NCBI GenBank assembly: GCA_913056395.1
Contig: CAJXMG010000011.1
Location: forward strand, 21,752 to 85,751
DNA from: an uncultured bacterium
Lineage (GTDB): Bacteria; Planctomycetota; UBA8108; UBA1146
DNA length: 64,000 nucleotides
Reading direction: 5' to 3'
The translations under genes were made by a program, and so were the position numbers. Of this stretch, positions 17,411 to 26,261 are shown piece after piece. Position 1 is the stretch's first letter. The number at the start of each line of letters is the position of its first letter. A model generated the notes under the pieces. It did not search any database and was not told where the DNA came from. It saw only the letters and a list, made by a program, of their open reading frames with translations.

Positions 17411-18039
17411 TTGCCTCCCGTCCGGGAAGCGTGCTCCACCGCCTCAATGATGTTCTGGTAGGTTCCACAACGGCACAGGTTTCCTGAAAGGCCCTGGCGA
17501 ATCTCATCGCGAGTTGGATTCGGGTTCTCCTTGAGCATGGCTGTGCAGGTCACCACCATTCCCGGAGTGCAGAATCCGCACTGCAGGGCATCCTTTTCGA
17601 TGAACGCTTTCTGCAGGTGGCTCAGGTTGTCGGGGGTACCGATCCCCTCAACGGTGGTGATCTCCTTGCCCACCGCATCGACGGCAAGCATCGAGCAGCT
17701 GTCGACGACCTGGCCATCGAGGAGCACGGTGCAAGCCCCGCAGGAGCCACGGTCACAAACCCGCTTCGGACCCGTCACGCCCAGATCATTGCGCAGGAAA
17801 TCGAGGAGGGTCGTGCTCGGTGGGGCAGAGGCGGACTTGCTGCCGCCATTCACGTTCAGGGTGATCTTGCCCGCTCCCGGACCCAACTCTTTCAGGTCGG
17901 CCGCAGCCCGTTCTTCTGCGAGGGCCTCTGCGGGCAATCGGGATATGCCGGCGGCCGCAGCCGCCACCCCCGCTCCCTGCAGGAAAGATCGGCGGGAAAC
18001 GCCTTCTTTCGGCGGATTATCCTCTGGGTGGTCTTGCAT
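17407..18039 (-). CDS. Molybdenum hydroxylase 2Fe-2S subunit with Tat signal (PaoA/YagT-like)
   Basis: Small iron-sulphur subunit, 210 residues. The start at ATG 18039 is preferred because of the AAGGGAGA ribosome site; an upstream in-frame ATG at 18081 has none. A twin-arginine leader is plain: VSRRSFLQGAGVAAAAAG. The plant-ferredoxin-type cluster cysteines are in CDRGSCGACTVL, and the C-terminal [2Fe-2S] domain has QCGFCTPGM and NLCRCGTYQNI. First gene of the four-gene operon. The assembled enzyme should act in the periplasm, oxidising small aldehydes or aromatic substrates and passing electrons to the cluster chain. The substrate is inferred only from the family. Confidence 0.9.
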   Translation of the reverse strand: MQDHPEDNPPKEGVSRRSFLQGAGVAAAAAGISRLPAEALAEERAAADLKELGPGAGKITLNVNGGSKSASAPPSTTLLDFLRNDLGVTGPKRVCDRGSCGACTVLLDGQVVDSCSMLAVDAVGKEITTVEGIGTPDNLSHLQKAFIEKDALQCGFCTPGMVVTCTAMLKENPNPTRDEIRQGLSGNLCRCGTYQNIIEAVEHASRTGGK

Positions 18040-18201
18040 GGTCGTTGGTCTCCCTTCGTCTCCAGCTGTTGGAAACTGCACTTCGAATGCTAATCGGAGT
18101 GGGAGCCCTGTGAAATAACGCAGTTGCCGGTGAAGAGGGCCTGTGACCGGGCCTGGAGAACTCGACCTGCAGGTCGAGAGGAGGCCGAATGGGGAAGCAG
18201 C

Positions 18202-18235
18202 AAAAGAAAACGGACCGCAGGAAAACCTGCGGCCC
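18202..18235 (-). terminator. Rho-independent terminator after RRM gene
   Basis: Perfect 7-bp stem CCGCAGG / CCTGCGG (18215-18221 and 18226-18232) with a 4-nt loop. On the minus strand it is followed by a T-rich tract (complement of AAAAGAAAA at 18202-18210). It lies about 40 bp past the stop of the RNA-binding protein gene. Confidence 0.8.
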
Positions 18236-18274
18236 GTATCAATTCTAAAACGATCTCAGAAGGTCGAGAGCGGA

Positions 18275-18556
18275 TTAGTAGCGGGGCGGCCCTCCGGCGC
18301 CACGCTCGGGACGGGGGCGTGCTTCGCTGACGCGAACACTGCGTCCACCCATCTCGCTGCCATCGAGGTTGTCGATAGCGTTGGATGCGGAATCATCGTT
18401 GGCGAAGGTGACGAATCCGAAACCCTTGCTGCGACCCGTGTCACGGTCCTTGACCACGACTGCATCGGTGATTTCTCCACAAGACTCGAAGTGAGCACGA
18501 AGCTCAGCTTCATCCGCTGCCCAGGGGAGACCCCCGACAAATACACGATTACCCAT
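18275..18556 (-). CDS. Small RRM-type RNA-binding protein
   Basis: 93-residue protein consisting of one RNA recognition motif. RNP2 is VFVGGL (residues 5-10) and RNP1 is KGFGFVTF (44-51), with the aromatic residues needed for RNA stacking. A short Arg/Pro/Gly tail follows (ARPRPERGAGGPPRY). It resembles the Rbp proteins of cyanobacteria and planctomycetes, which are often cold-inducible and may chaperone RNA. The start has GGGAG five bases upstream. The gene is monocistronic with its own terminator and an unusually long gene-free leader region. Confidence 0.93.
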   Translation of the reverse strand: MGNRVFVGGLPWAADEAELRAHFESCGEITDAVVVKDRDTGRSKGFGFVTFANDDSASNAIDNLDGSEMGGRSVRVSEARPRPERGAGGPPRY

Positions 18557-18917
18557 TGTGCTCCCTAACCTCTCAAAAACCCCCGGGATTGCCGGGGAGA
18601 CGACCTGGGGAGAGTCGGCCGCCTGTCAAACACGAAACCCGGCGAACCGGGAGGAAAAATTCCGGAACCGAACGGGTGAACCCGCACCGGCAGCCCGGAA
18701 AACAAAATGATCGAAGGAAGAAATGCGTGGGCACGAAAGGGGCGCACGGTCTGACACACTGCGGAACAAGAAAAAGCGCCTCGATCTTTCGCACGCACCC
18801 CGGGGGGTGCAAAGAGAGTCGGTGATCACGGGAATGCCAACTTTGGCAAAGATTCCTCACCGACGATCCTTCAGTCTCCCCCTTGGCAGGGAAAATGCAA
18901 GGAAAGGCAGGAAATAC
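18557..18917. other. Gene-free leader/promoter region upstream of the RRM gene
   Basis: 361 bp without a supportable gene between the RRM gene and the exported coiled-coil protein gene. It contains several short GC-rich inverted repeats, for example CCCGGCGAACCGGG around 18639-18652. Because both flanking genes are on the minus strand, it must hold the RRM promoter and probably a structured 5' leader. Such leaders control cold-inducible RNA-binding protein genes elsewhere; here that is inference only. Confidence 0.4.
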
Positions 18918-19925
18918 TCAGCGATTGAGCCATATCTCCAACGCTGAGCGGAGTTTGAGATCCTCCAATTGAGGCAGAATACGCCTCAGAAGGGCCTCGG
19001 CGGAGGGATGAGAGGATTGGGTCAGGGCCGCCAGCACAGAATCCCGGTTGGCGGAACTGTCCTTCCAGACCTGTTCGAGGAACCCCACGACCTCCTCACC
19101 GGGAAGCAGCGACAGGGCCGCCAACTCCTGGTCGGAAAGGGACCCCTTGGATACGAAACTCTCGGTCATGTGATCGAGAAGAAGTTTCTCCGCGGACTCA
19201 TTCACGGTCTCGATGGAATACACCGCCAGCGCCAGAAACTCATCGACGGAGAAAAGATCGAGCAGGGGCCCTCGTTCAACACCCTGCCACTCCATTTCCC
19301 TTGCCCTGATAAAGAGACTCAGCCACTCTTCGCCCGCCCCTTTGCAGGATGCCATCACCTGCGGCACCCAGTAGCTCATGACTCCTTCTGCAATCGGTTC
19401 CAGACCAGCGAAGGGTCCACCATCCGGAAGTGCCGCCAGGGCAGCCTCCAGTTTTTGCAGATCCTGAATCGCTGGATCTACTTCACCCCGGGACACCTGA
19501 TCGATGATCCCCTGAAAAATCTGCGAATAACTGCCACTAACAAGAAGCTCTGCAAAGGTGAGGGGTGGAGTCTCCGACTCCGTAGCTGTCGGCTCCGCAG
19601 GAGGATCGTTATTGACCGGAGCTTCATCGGCAAAGTTGGTCTCCACCTCGGCGGGGGCGACGTCAGGAGAATTGTCATCGGCGGAATTGTTATTGGTCAC
19701 TGGAGGCTTCTCCGCCTGCAGTCGGGCAATCCTGCTCTCCAACTGCCGGCGCAATGCCTGTTCCGACTGCAGTCGGGCACGCAATTCGATGACCTCAGCC
19801 GGGGCTCCCTCGGGGGCGATCCGGGGACTCTCTGGAGAATCATCCCCGGAGAAGCGGAACTGGGCGATCAGCACCCCGAACAGGATGGCAAAGAGGTAGG
19901 AAAAGAGGCGCATACGCCAGTCCAT
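18918..19925 (-). CDS. Membrane-anchored coiled-coil protein of unknown function
   Basis: 335 residues, not recognised. One N-terminal membrane helix or uncleaved signal (LFSYLFAILFGVLIAQF) is followed by a short coiled coil around residues 42-72 (VIELRARLQSEQALRRQLES), an Asn/Asp/Pro/Glu-rich low-complexity linker (about 73-115), and a C-terminal helical domain of about 200 residues with repeated Leu/Ala helices. That domain could be a degenerate HEAT/TPR-like fold. A GGAG site precedes the ATG. It is divergent from the esterase gene. An envelope scaffolding role is possible but unsupported by any motif. Confidence 0.7.
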   Translation of the reverse strand: MDWRMRLFSYLFAILFGVLIAQFRFSGDDSPESPRIAPEGAPAEVIELRARLQSEQALRRQLESRIARLQAEKPPVTNNNSADDNSPDVAPAEVETNFADEAPVNNDPPAEPTATESETPPLTFAELLVSGSYSQIFQGIIDQVSRGEVDPAIQDLQKLEAALAALPDGGPFAGLEPIAEGVMSYWVPQVMASCKGAGEEWLSLFIRAREMEWQGVERGPLLDLFSVDEFLALAVYSIETVNESAEKLLLDHMTESFVSKGSLSDQELAALSLLPGEEVVGFLEQVWKDSSANRDSVLAALTQSSHPSAEALLRRILPQLEDLKLRSALEIWLNR

Positions 19926-20157
19926 GACACTCCATACAAGTGGAAACTTCGCTCACCGCTGACGGGCGACCGGAGTCCGACACTGGACGCATTCGGTGAT
20001 TCTTCGTAAGTTGATCCGTGCGAGGTGAACACCACCTCTGATACGGATAAAATGCGGCCAATCCTGATGTTATCGCTCGATCAGGCCTGAACAACCGCAG
20101 TTCCGGGGCCCCAGAGCACTCCTGGAGCTCTGATCGAGCAATATCGAGAGGTGTCCC

Positions 20158-21513
20158 GTGACCCTTCCCCAATGCAGACCTCTCCACCCTGGGCGATTTT
20201 TCCTCCTGGCCCTGATCTTCCTGCTTCTCCTCGGCGGACTCTCAGCTGCACCGGCTTTTGCAGCGTCGGGATCGACAACCCCGGCCGCTGAGACCTCCAC
20301 TACCGCAGACCTTTTGACCGCCCTCGACGAAGCCGACATGGAAACACTGTCGAAGTCGACCCCCGTCAGGATTCTGAAGACCCTCGGCAGAACCGCCCCC
20401 AAAGGCCGCCTCAAACCGGGGCAAACCACGCAGGTGGAATTCACCGCTGAAGATGGCCGCGACACCCGGGTTTCCATCTATGGTCCCGCAGGTCGTCACC
20501 GCAGCTACGGATTGATCCTGATGCTCCATGGTTATGGCGGCAACGGTCGCTCAGCGGTGACCCGCAGCTACCAGAACTTTGCCAACAAGAATGGCTACAT
20601 CATCGTGTCCCCGGATGCCCAGCGTCCGGCAAAGGGAAAATGGAACGAGGACCTTCCGGAACAGATTCTCGGGACACCTACCCAGCACTGGTGGTCCTAC
20701 CGCTCCGACGGTTTTGTCAACGGACTCATCGATGACCTCTGCTGGAAATACCCCATCGATCGCAATCGTGTGGTGCTCTCCGGTATGTCGATGGGGGGAT
20801 TTGGAACCTGGAATCTGGGAACCCGTTTCAGCGATCGCTTTTGTGCCCTCGCCCCGCTGGCCGGGGGGCTGTGCATGAGAGATTACGAAACAGACGAGCT
20901 CGACGAGCGCTACAAACTGCTCCTCGGCAACCTGCGCTGGCTACCTTCCTACTTTGTCCATGGCAACACCGACAACCTCGTCCCCGTCGTTTTCTCGGAA
21001 ATGATCGAAGAGATCTTGCTCGAACGGGAGTTTGACCACGTCTACAAGGAGCTGGACGGCGTAGGCCACCAACTGGACCTTCGTGGGGGAGGCACGATTC
21101 TTCCCGACATTCATCAGTGGCTGACCAAGAAACGCCGGGTCCTCGAGCCAGCCGAAATCGAACACCATGCCCTGAACACTGATCATGGCCGTCAACACTG
21201 GGTGCGCATCGACGAGTTCGAAGAGGACAAGAAGCCGGCGAAAGTCATCGCCAAAGTGGAAAAAGGCAACCGGATCATCGTCGACAGCGAAAACGTGAAA
21301 TCCCTGACCATCTTTGTCAGCAACAAGCTGCTGAAGGAAAAGAACAAGATCACCGTCGAATGGAATGGCAAGGAAGTCCATGCGGACAAGGTCAAGGAAA
21401 CCCACGAAGCACTGATCGAATCGTGGAAAAACCGCCGTGATCCATTCCTGCTTCATACAAGGATGATTCAGCTGAGCCAGTCGGAGTCTGATGAGGCGGA
21501 CCCTGCAAACTGA
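20158..21513 (+). CDS. Exported alpha/beta-hydrolase (esterase / PHB depolymerase-like)
   Basis: Secreted serine hydrolase, 451 residues, starting at GTG with GAGAGG six bases upstream. The signal peptide is RFFLLALIFLLLLGGLSAAPAFA. The oxyanion region is LMLHGYGGNGR, the nucleophile elbow is VVLSGMSMGGFGTWNLG (Ser in GMSMG), and acid/His candidates are in HGNTDNLVPV and the GVGHQLDLRG segment. A C-terminal domain (about 330-451) resembles the extra beta-domain found with planctomycete/verrucomicrobial carbohydrate esterases (HWVRIDEFEEDKKPAKVIA). Probable substrates are esterified polysaccharides or polyesters. It is monocistronic. Confidence 0.85.
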   Translation: MTLPQCRPLHPGRFFLLALIFLLLLGGLSAAPAFAASGSTTPAAETSTTADLLTALDEADMETLSKSTPVRILKTLGRTAPKGRLKPGQTTQVEFTAEDGRDTRVSIYGPAGRHRSYGLILMLHGYGGNGRSAVTRSYQNFANKNGYIIVSPDAQRPAKGKWNEDLPEQILGTPTQHWWSYRSDGFVNGLIDDLCWKYPIDRNRVVLSGMSMGGFGTWNLGTRFSDRFCALAPLAGGLCMRDYETDELDERYKLLLGNLRWLPSYFVHGNTDNLVPVVFSEMIEEILLEREFDHVYKELDGVGHQLDLRGGGTILPDIHQWLTKKRRVLEPAEIEHHALNTDHGRQHWVRIDEFEEDKKPAKVIAKVEKGNRIIVDSENVKSLTIFVSNKLLKEKNKITVEWNGKEVHADKVKETHEALIESWKNRRDPFLLHTRMIQLSQSESDEADPAN

Positions 21514-21630
21514 TCGTTATTCCAGACAGGGATGGCCCAATAGCCTGACCGGCTTCTCTCCGTTTCTGATGAGAGCGCACCCCTGACGAAGAGTTGAATG
21601 ACATGATGGGAATTGATCGAGGTTCACCGA

Positions 21631-23262
21631 ATGTCTTCCCATTTTCTTTCACAACTCCGCGATGACTCCGCCCTCCAGCCAAAGAGATGGCTCTGGGTAG
21701 CCCACGACCAATTGCATCCGCAACTCAACCCCTGGGCCGGTGAATCCCCCGAAGAAACGGGGCTGATTTTTATCGAGTCCAGGCAACGGGGGAACGCACG
21801 CCCCTATCACCGACAAAAGTTGGCCTTCCTCCTTTCAAACCTGCGTCACCGTGCACTCGAAGCCCAAGGAGAAGGACACCCGGTTCGCTACCTGTTCAGC
21901 GATGACGACTACGGAACAGTACTGGCCGAGACAGCCAAAGAGCTGGGGTCGATCCATGTGCTTCGATCACCGGAACGGGAAATCCGTGAGCAGCTGAAAC
22001 CCGCCATCGGTGACGGACTTCTGCTGGAGCATGAACATGGTGGTTGGCTGACTACCCGGGAAGAGTTCATCGACAGTGTCGGTGATTCTCCTCCCTTCCG
22101 AATGGACGCCTTCTACCGCCACTTCCGCAAGGTTTCCGGGATCCTGATGGAAGACGGCTCCCCGGAAGGGGGCAAGTACAGTCACGACGGTGACAACCGA
22201 CAACCGTGGAAGGGGGACCCTCCCGCACCAGAGGACCCGGTCTTCGCTGTCGACTCCGTCGACGAAGAGGTCACCGCGATGGTGCTGGCAGAGTTCCCAC
22301 ACCACCCAGGAAACATCGATCTCTCCAGGCTGCCCACCACCGCCGATCAGGCTGAAGAAGCCCTCGACTTTGCACGCTCAGTGATCCCCGAGTTCGGTCC
22401 CTACGAGGATGCTTTCAGTGAGCACTCGCGGGCCCTCTTTCACACCCGCCTCGCTAGCCTGTTGCATCTGCACCGGGTTCTTCCGGAAGAACTGCTTCAG
22501 GTCGCCATCGAAACCCCGGCACCGCTCAACAGCCGGGAAGGCCTGATCCGACAATTGATCTGGCGTGAATACATGCACCACATCCATGAAATCACCGATG
22601 GTTTCCGCACTCTGGATGTTCCGCGATCCACCGCCCCCTGCCGGGATGCGCGCTGGGGTGACTACAGCGGCAACAAAACCATTGGCAAGAGTGGGGGGCG
22701 GGAAAGACACCCGAATCGACTGTCGCAAAAGCAACCGTTGCCACCCGCCTTCTGGGGTCAGGAGAGTGGGCTGCGCTGTCTCGATGCCACGACCACCGCC
22801 GTCATGGAAGAGGGTTGGACCCATCACATTCCCCGGCTGATGATCCTCGGCAACCTCGCCAGCCTTCTCGATATTCATCCCCGTGAACTGACCGACTGGT
22901 TCCACGTCGCTTTCATCGACGCCTACGACTGGGTCGTCGAAACCAATGTCCTGGGCATGGGCACCTTTGCTGTCGGTGAGTCGATGATGACGAAACCCTA
23001 CATCTCGGGAACTCCCTACATTCAGAAGATGGGGGATCACTGCAAGGCGTGCTCCTTTCACCCGAAAAAGAACTGCCCCATCTCATCACTGTACTGGGCG
23101 TATCTGGAGCGGCACGGAGAAGCCTTCGAGGGTAACGTCCGTATGGCGATGCCCCTCCGAACTCTGGCGAAACGCAGCGTTGAACAAAAAAAAGCGGATG
23201 CAAAGACCTTCAAAGAGGTTCTTTCGACCCTTCAGCGTGGAGAGATCCTCACTCCCGATTGA
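21631..23262 (+). CDS. FeS-type cryptochrome/photolyase-family protein
   Basis: Member of the bacterial FeS-BCP/CryPro class of the photolyase family (known examples are 6-4 photolyase PhrB and RsCryB), 543 residues. ATG 21631 is chosen for its GAGG site. The N-terminal antenna domain is family-like (RWLWVAHDQLHPQLNPW; YHRQKLAFLLSNLRH), and the C-terminal FAD domain has the LIWREYMHHI and GWTHHIPRLMILGNLAS blocks. Candidate 4Fe-4S cysteines are Cys383, Cys471, Cys474 and Cys482. The last interval (8) is shorter than the 13 I recall for PhrB. Predicted light-dependent DNA repair or light sensing. Confidence 0.9.
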   Translation: MSSHFLSQLRDDSALQPKRWLWVAHDQLHPQLNPWAGESPEETGLIFIESRQRGNARPYHRQKLAFLLSNLRHRALEAQGEGHPVRYLFSDDDYGTVLAETAKELGSIHVLRSPEREIREQLKPAIGDGLLLEHEHGGWLTTREEFIDSVGDSPPFRMDAFYRHFRKVSGILMEDGSPEGGKYSHDGDNRQPWKGDPPAPEDPVFAVDSVDEEVTAMVLAEFPHHPGNIDLSRLPTTADQAEEALDFARSVIPEFGPYEDAFSEHSRALFHTRLASLLHLHRVLPEELLQVAIETPAPLNSREGLIRQLIWREYMHHIHEITDGFRTLDVPRSTAPCRDARWGDYSGNKTIGKSGGRERHPNRLSQKQPLPPAFWGQESGLRCLDATTTAVMEEGWTHHIPRLMILGNLASLLDIHPRELTDWFHVAFIDAYDWVVETNVLGMGTFAVGESMMTKPYISGTPYIQKMGDHCKACSFHPKKNCPISSLYWAYLERHGEAFEGNVRMAMPLRTLAKRSVEQKKADAKTFKEVLSTLQRGEILTPD

Positions 23263-23328
23263 TCCCGGCTACCGGGACCGATAGCCTCGAAGGTGAAGGC
23301 AGTCTTTCTGGAAAGTGGAACTGAAGCG

Positions 23329-23712
23329 ATGATCGAAAAGATGAACTGGGTCGGGGAAATCAACGGCCATTTGGTGATCACCGATTCCGAGGGCAAGGAA
23401 ACCACCATCGATCGCCCCGGGGATCTGGTCTCCCACCTGATGCAGGAAGAGTGTGCCTCAGAACTGCAAGCATCGATTCTGGTCCATGGCTACTGCCTGG
23501 CCACACAAGGTGTGCGGTTGCCCCATCTGGTCCGTCAGGTGTTGCGCAAGACCAGCGCCTTTATTCGCAGTGTCGACATGAACTCGATGCCGCTGTATCA
23601 GGCCACGGAACACTTTCACCAGTTCTTTGCCGATTGTTCCAGTGAAGGGGTCGAACTGCAGGAAGCGGTCCTCGCCGAGGTCCAGCGCTACTGCAGCGAA
23701 AAGGTTTCCTGA
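23329..23712 (+). CDS. Hypothetical protein following the photolyase gene
   Basis: 127 residues from ATG 23329 (GTG at 23293 would add 12). No family recognised. The N-terminus looks beta-rich (WVGEINGHLVITDSEGKE) and the rest is helical with three scattered cysteines. It is encoded 67 bp after the photolyase gene on the same strand and meets the carbonic anhydrase gene tail to tail with 2 bp between. Soluble cytoplasmic protein by composition. The function cannot be proposed. Confidence 0.65.
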   Translation: MIEKMNWVGEINGHLVITDSEGKETTIDRPGDLVSHLMQEECASELQASILVHGYCLATQGVRLPHLVRQVLRKTSAFIRSVDMNSMPLYQATEHFHQFFADCSSEGVELQEAVLAEVQRYCSEKVS

Positions 23713-23714
23713 GT

Positions 23715-24320
23715 TCAGTCGAGGAAGATCACTTCTCCTGAAGCGATATCGAAGACGGCCCCCACAACCTGAAGTCCATCCGGCTCAACAAAGTTGAACT
23801 TCTTTACCTCTTCGACCGTCGCACGGACATGACAGGCCACCGCATCGTTGATCACCTCGGTCCTCGCCGATCCGGATGATTGCAGGTAGGCCTCTTGAAC
23901 ATCCCCCAACCCCGGCTGAATCAACTGGCGAACCCTGTCCAGGAACGGGATTTCATCCGCCTCCGGATCGGAGAGAGCGAGCGTCGCCTTGACCGCTCCG
24001 CAATCGCGGTGCCCCAAAACCAGAACCAGTCTGGAACCGAGACCATCACAGCCGAAGAGAATACTCTCGCGCATGTGTTCATCGATCACATGACCGGCAA
24101 CCCTTTGAACAAAGAGTTGGCCACAACCCTGTTGAAAGATGACTTCGGGGGGAACACGGGAATCGGCGCAGGACAGGATGACGGTGTGGGGCTTTTGCGA
24201 AGGAACCTCGCCCGGGTCGGGAGTCTCGATCCTCACCGATTCACCATCGCTTTGAACCGCCGCCACAAAGCCGGCGTTTCCCGACTTCAATCGCTCCATT
24301 GCATCCTGTGCAGAAATCAT
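23715..24320 (-). CDS. Beta-class carbonic anhydrase
   Basis: Zinc enzyme interconverting CO2 and bicarbonate, 201 residues. Zinc ligands and the catalytic dyad are visible: SCADSRVPPE (Cys51, Asp53, Arg55) and LGHRDCGAV (His104, Cys107). A ribosome site GAGAGGGG precedes the ATG. The gene is single and cytosolic, with no signal peptide. Length fits the short, clade-B-like bacterial type. It is followed closely, on the same strand and upstream, by the HtrA-like protease gene, but the 72-bp gap gives no firm operon evidence. Confidence 0.95.
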   Translation of the reverse strand: MISAQDAMERLKSGNAGFVAAVQSDGESVRIETPDPGEVPSQKPHTVILSCADSRVPPEVIFQQGCGQLFVQRVAGHVIDEHMRESILFGCDGLGSRLVLVLGHRDCGAVKATLALSDPEADEIPFLDRVRQLIQPGLGDVQEAYLQSSGSARTEVINDAVACHVRATVEEVKKFNFVEPDGLQVVGAVFDIASGEVIFLD

Positions 24321-24392
24321 CGCTGGCCCCTCTCACCCGGCAGGATACCGAATGGCAGGGGCCTTCGCTTGTGATTCCCGAACTGGGGCAGA

Positions 24393-25475
24393 TCAGGAAG
24401 GAGGGGGCAACAGTGTCGTGCGAATCTTGCGTTGTTCACCGGCACGCTCGAGGGTGACCTCGACTTCGACACCCGGTCGGTACCCTTCCATCAAGGAAAG
24501 GAACTCTCCCAGGGTGGGAGTCGGACGCCCATCGACAGCGACGATCATATCCCGAACTTCACCTTCCAGGACACCTTCCACTCCCAGTGAAGCGAGAGGT
24601 TCATCCGCTTCGACGATGACGACCCCTTTGAAACGACTGGCACTGGTTCCGTTGTAGGGAACAAATCCGAGGATCGGTCGCTGCACCTCACCATGAAGGA
24701 TCAGATCAGGAACGGTTCGCATCACCGTATCCACAGGGATGGCAAAAGAGATGCCTGCGTTGGCACCCGTGGGACTGTAGATCGCCGTGTTTACTCCGAT
24801 CAATCGACCGGCACTGTCGAGCAATGGCCCCCCGGAATTCCCGGGGTTCACGGCCGCATCCGTCTGGATCACATCGTGAATCGTCGTGTCTTGCAGCGAC
24901 TGGATCTCTCGACCCAACGCACTGATCACTCCACGGCTGAGGGACTGGTCGAGACCAAAGGGATTGCCGATGGCATGGACACTCTGTCCGACAAGCAGAT
25001 CTCCACTGCTACCCACCGGAATCAGATCGAGACCCTCGGGAAGTTCCTCAACCCTGAGAACCGCCAGATCCTTCGCTCTGGAAAATCCGACGATGGTCGC
25101 GGGTGCCGTCGTGCCGTCACTGAAAGCGACGGTGACTCCGGCTGTGGCACGGGCAACGACATGATAGTTGGTGACCACATGGCCATCGAAATCCCAGATG
25201 AACCCGGTCCCGGTACCCGCCGGCCGCTCATAACTAATGTTGTTGAAGAGAGATCCCACCGTCTGCTTGCTGCGTACGTTGACCACCGTGGGGGCGGCCT
25301 TCTCGAACAACTCGACCAGGCGGGCCTCTTCAGTGGTCAGGGCCCCTCTGGGGGTGACAGTTCGATCTTTGATCGAAGCTTCCCCTCGCCCGACTGAAAA
25401 GGCCGCTGCAGACAAAAATGTCAGAATCAGTCCCAGGGAAAGAACCCTGAAACGAATACAGGGAGCGATGGACAT
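24393..25475 (-). CDS. HtrA/Deg-family periplasmic serine protease
   Basis: Trypsin-like protease with one PDZ domain, 360 residues, the DegS-like size. A signal peptide or anchor occupies residues 9-28. The catalytic triad is His105 (VVTNYHVV), Asp136 (KDLAVLRV) and Ser214 (NPGNSGGPLLD). The C-terminal PDZ spans about residues 255-350 (GVLEGEVRDMIVAVDGRPTP). Expected role is envelope protein quality control or stress signalling. An AGGAAGG site precedes the ATG at 25475. It is divergent from lspA, the two sharing a 78-bp promoter interval. Confidence 0.92.
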   Translation of the reverse strand: MSIAPCIRFRVLSLGLILTFLSAAAFSVGRGEASIKDRTVTPRGALTTEEARLVELFEKAAPTVVNVRSKQTVGSLFNNISYERPAGTGTGFIWDFDGHVVTNYHVVARATAGVTVAFSDGTTAPATIVGFSRAKDLAVLRVEELPEGLDLIPVGSSGDLLVGQSVHAIGNPFGLDQSLSRGVISALGREIQSLQDTTIHDVIQTDAAVNPGNSGGPLLDSAGRLIGVNTAIYSPTGANAGISFAIPVDTVMRTVPDLILHGEVQRPILGFVPYNGTSASRFKGVVIVEADEPLASLGVEGVLEGEVRDMIVAVDGRPTPTLGEFLSLMEGYRPGVEVEVTLERAGEQRKIRTTLLPPPS

Positions 25476-25553
25476 GACGCCTTCCTCTCAAAGATTCCTG
25501 CCACAGATCAACAAAATCTCGACAGACACAACAAATCAGGTTGTCATGGTGCC

Positions 25554-26261
25554 ATGAAACCTGAAAAGCACGCATCGCCATCTACTCCAGACGACAAAAA
25601 TGCGACCGGAGAACCGGCCGGGGGAGAACCGATCTCTCCGGTCAGGGCTGACCCACAGCACCCCGCCTCCGGTGAACTCTCCGATGAAATCTCCGATGGA
25701 AACCATCCGGCGCGCGCCGCCGGACTTTTCATCGCGATTGCGGGAATCTTGCTCTGGGCTGACTTATGGACGAAATCGGCGGCGTTCCGGTTCCTTGATG
25801 TCCGAATCTTTACCACACCGGAGGGAGTACCGGCGGTCACGCGGTCCGAAATCTACGAGATCTTCCCCGGCTTTGCCCTCGAAGCGGCTCTCAACCTGGG
25901 AGCCTTCAACGGCTGGTTTGCATGGGCGCCCGGCATGCTCATCGGGGTTTCTCTACTCGCTCTTCCCGTCTGTTTTTATATCGCCACCTTCCGCTCTGAT
26001 GGTCGGCTCATGGTGACCGCCCTCGGATTGATCGCTTCCGGTGCCGCCGGCAATCTTTACGATCGGGCTCTCATCGGCGGCGTTCGCGACTTCATCCGTT
26101 GGTCGATTCAATGGGGCGAGAGGGAATACGTCTGGCCAAACTTCAATATTGCGGACAGTGCCATCGTCTGCGGGGTCGCACTTATTCTCTGGGTAGAGTG
26201 GAGGAGGCCCGCCGAGTTGCCCGCCAACCCTCCAGAAGCAAAATCATCAGCGGCAAGCTAA
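25554..26261 (+). CDS. lspA: Signal peptidase II (prolipoprotein signal peptidase)
   Basis: Removes signal peptides from lipoproteins at the inner membrane, 235 residues. After an unusual hydrophilic, disordered extension of about 52 residues come the four membrane helices of LspA. Motifs are LLWADLWTKSAA, LNLGAFNGWF, ASGAAGNLYDR, and the catalytic Asp pair Asp179 (GVRDFI) and Asp201 (NFNIADSAI). The N-terminal extension is longer than in E. coli. The 3' end overlaps the convergent mannosyltransferase-like gene by 80 bp. Lipoproteins encoded in this window (phosphodiesterase, SPOR protein, TolB-like protein) are natural substrates. Confidence 0.93.
   Translation: MKPEKHASPSTPDDKNATGEPAGGEPISPVRADPQHPASGELSDEISDGNHPARAAGLFIAIAGILLWADLWTKSAAFRFLDVRIFTTPEGVPAVTRSEIYEIFPGFALEAALNLGAFNGWFAWAPGMLIGVSLLALPVCFYIATFRSDGRLMVTALGLIASGAAGNLYDRALIGGVRDFIRWSIQWGEREYVWPNFNIADSAIVCGVALILWVEWRRPAELPANPPEAKSSAAS

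Noticed and set aside
15398..17461. 687-codon plus-strand frame opposite the molybdenum hydroxylase large subunit
   Set aside because: Antisense shadow of a well-supported gene in GC-rich DNA; His/Gly/Asp-rich translation without family resemblance.
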